A DNA stretch of 64,000 nt from Streptococcus equinus (GTDB lineage Bacteria > Bacillota > Bacilli > Lactobacillales > Streptococcaceae), in the NCBI RefSeq assembly GCF_900101445.1, contig NZ_FNKE01000001.1:186001-250000 (forward strand), in the 5' to 3' direction. A program made the translations under genes and the position numbers. The notes beneath the pieces were generated by a model. The model ran no database searches and was not told the DNA's origin. It worked only from the letters and a program-made list of their open reading frames with translations. Below, in pieces: positions 63,321 to 64,000 of this stretch (positions within the stretch are counted from its first letter, which is position 1; every line of letters starts with the position of its first letter).

Positions 63321-64000
63321 AACGATTCAAGCCTATAGTATGCCAGAGCGCATTGAAGCGATTGCTAAATATTTGGTGTCCATTCTTTCGGTAAATGGCA
63401 CAGCAGGAGAGGTCAAGCTGGCAGATGCCATTTATGAGTTGTTGCAGTCAGCACCTTATTTTAAAGCTCACCCAGAAGACCTTTGGCAGCAGGTTTTGGA
63501 AAACGACTCCTTGAAACGAAAAAATAATTTTGCACTGCTCAAAAAATCAGGAACAGCTAAGACTGTCATTTTACACTCGCATATGGACACCGTAGGCATA
63601 GAGGATTATGGCCCACTAAAGACAATCGCAAATGACCCAGATGCTCTGCTAGATTTTTTTAAAGATTATGACGATGACCCAGTCGTTCAAGAGCATGCCA
63701 AATCAGGTGATTGGCTCTTTGGGCGAGGGATTCTTGACATGAAATCGGGCGATGCGGTCAATATTGCAACACTTTTCTATTACATGGAACACATGGATGA
63801 ACTTCCTTGTAATTTACTTGTGATGACCAATTGTGTTGAGGAAAATGACCATACGGGTGCTATTCAAGCCTCAAGTGAACTTTTACGTTTGCGTAAAGCT
63901 GGCTATGATTTCAAAGCGGCTATTAATACAGATTTTATTTCGCCATCATATGACGGTGATGATAAGAAATATATCTACACGGGCGCAGCTGGAAAAATGC
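63310..64000 (+). CDS. M20 family peptidase, RocB-like (cut by window edge)
   Basis: Only the first 230 residues lie in the window. The reading frame is open from ATG 63310, which overlaps the dehydrogenase gene by 11 nt after AAAGGAG, to the last base. M20 metal motifs are visible: VILHSHMDTVG (about residues 87-97), GRGILDMKSGDA and NCVEENDHTG. The long insert after HMDTVG resembles RocB, an arginine-utilisation protein of unknown activity. Likely role is hydrolysis of a peptide or N-acyl bond in the operon substrate. Confidence 0.82.
   Translation, partial: MKFETIQAYSMPERIEAIAKYLVSILSVNGTAGEVKLADAIYELLQSAPYFKAHPEDLWQQVLENDSLKRKNNFALLKKSGTAKTVILHSHMDTVGIEDYGPLKTIANDPDALLDFFKDYDDDPVVQEHAKSGDWLFGRGILDMKSGDAVNIATLFYYMEHMDELPCNLLVMTNCVEENDHTGAIQASSELLRLRKAGYDFKAAINTDFISPSYDGDDKKYIYTGAAGKM

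Overview
The window is about 64 kb of a low-GC Firmicute chromosome, almost certainly a Streptococcus. The evidence is the atpEBFHAGDC order with the c subunit first, the murA-epuA-endA neighbourhood, a GNAT gene between pheS and pheT, rexB-rexA, a PavA/RqcH gene, a preQ1-II riboswitch before queT and streptococcal MET boxes. A bile salt hydrolase and the acetoin genes suggest a gut or rumen species such as the S. bovis/equinus complex. That species guess is inference.

Layout. 1-3.9 kb: queT with its riboswitch, ligA, a lipid kinase. 4.0-10.4 kb: the F1Fo ATP synthase operon. 10.5-13.2 kb: a DUF1146 gene, murA, epuA, endA. 13.2-17.6 kb: T-box leader, pheS, a GNAT gene, pheT. 17.7-20.4 kb: an AT-rich McrB/McrC restriction pair inserted between pheT and rexB and flanked by a 99-bp perfect direct repeat of the pheT 3' end and terminator. 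20.5-27.4 kb: rexB and rexA. 27.5-37.3 kb: a MetE-like gene with a MET box, a cytidine deaminase-like gene, a PHP hydrolase, a DUF3042 gene, miaA, hflX, a hypothetical gene, rnz, an SDR gene and recJ. 37.4-44.5 kb: a large anchored surface protein, bile salt hydrolase, apt, metA with two MET boxes, dnaD, nth, trmK and a NIF3-family gene. 44.7-47.5 kb: dTDP-rhamnose genes rmlA, rmlC and rmlB, with a highly structured 220-nt spacer between rmlC and rmlB. 47.7-55.1 kb: Nudix gene, AI-2E-family membrane protein, TPR protein, small membrane protein, alsS, alsD and an amino acid permease. 55.2-56.9 kb: rqcH/pavA on the minus strand. 57-64 kb: a LysR gene divergent from a compact operon running off the window edge: amino acid ABC transporter, DDAH-like amidinohydrolase, HisC-like aminotransferase, D-2-hydroxyacid dehydrogenase and RocB-like M20 peptidase.

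The two most interesting items are the McrBC cassette, whose mcrC stop codon and last residues come from the duplicated pheT tail, and the LysR-linked operon at the right end, whose gene content suggests uptake and breakdown of a guanidino or peptide-linked amino acid that I cannot match to a named pathway. Smaller signals include MET boxes centred about 66 bp upstream of two separate predicted start sites, a metA inverted repeat that could silence read-through mRNA, three genes whose promoters predict leaderless mRNAs, and repeated half-sites around the alsS promoter. I see no tRNA, rRNA, CRISPR array, transposase or integrase.
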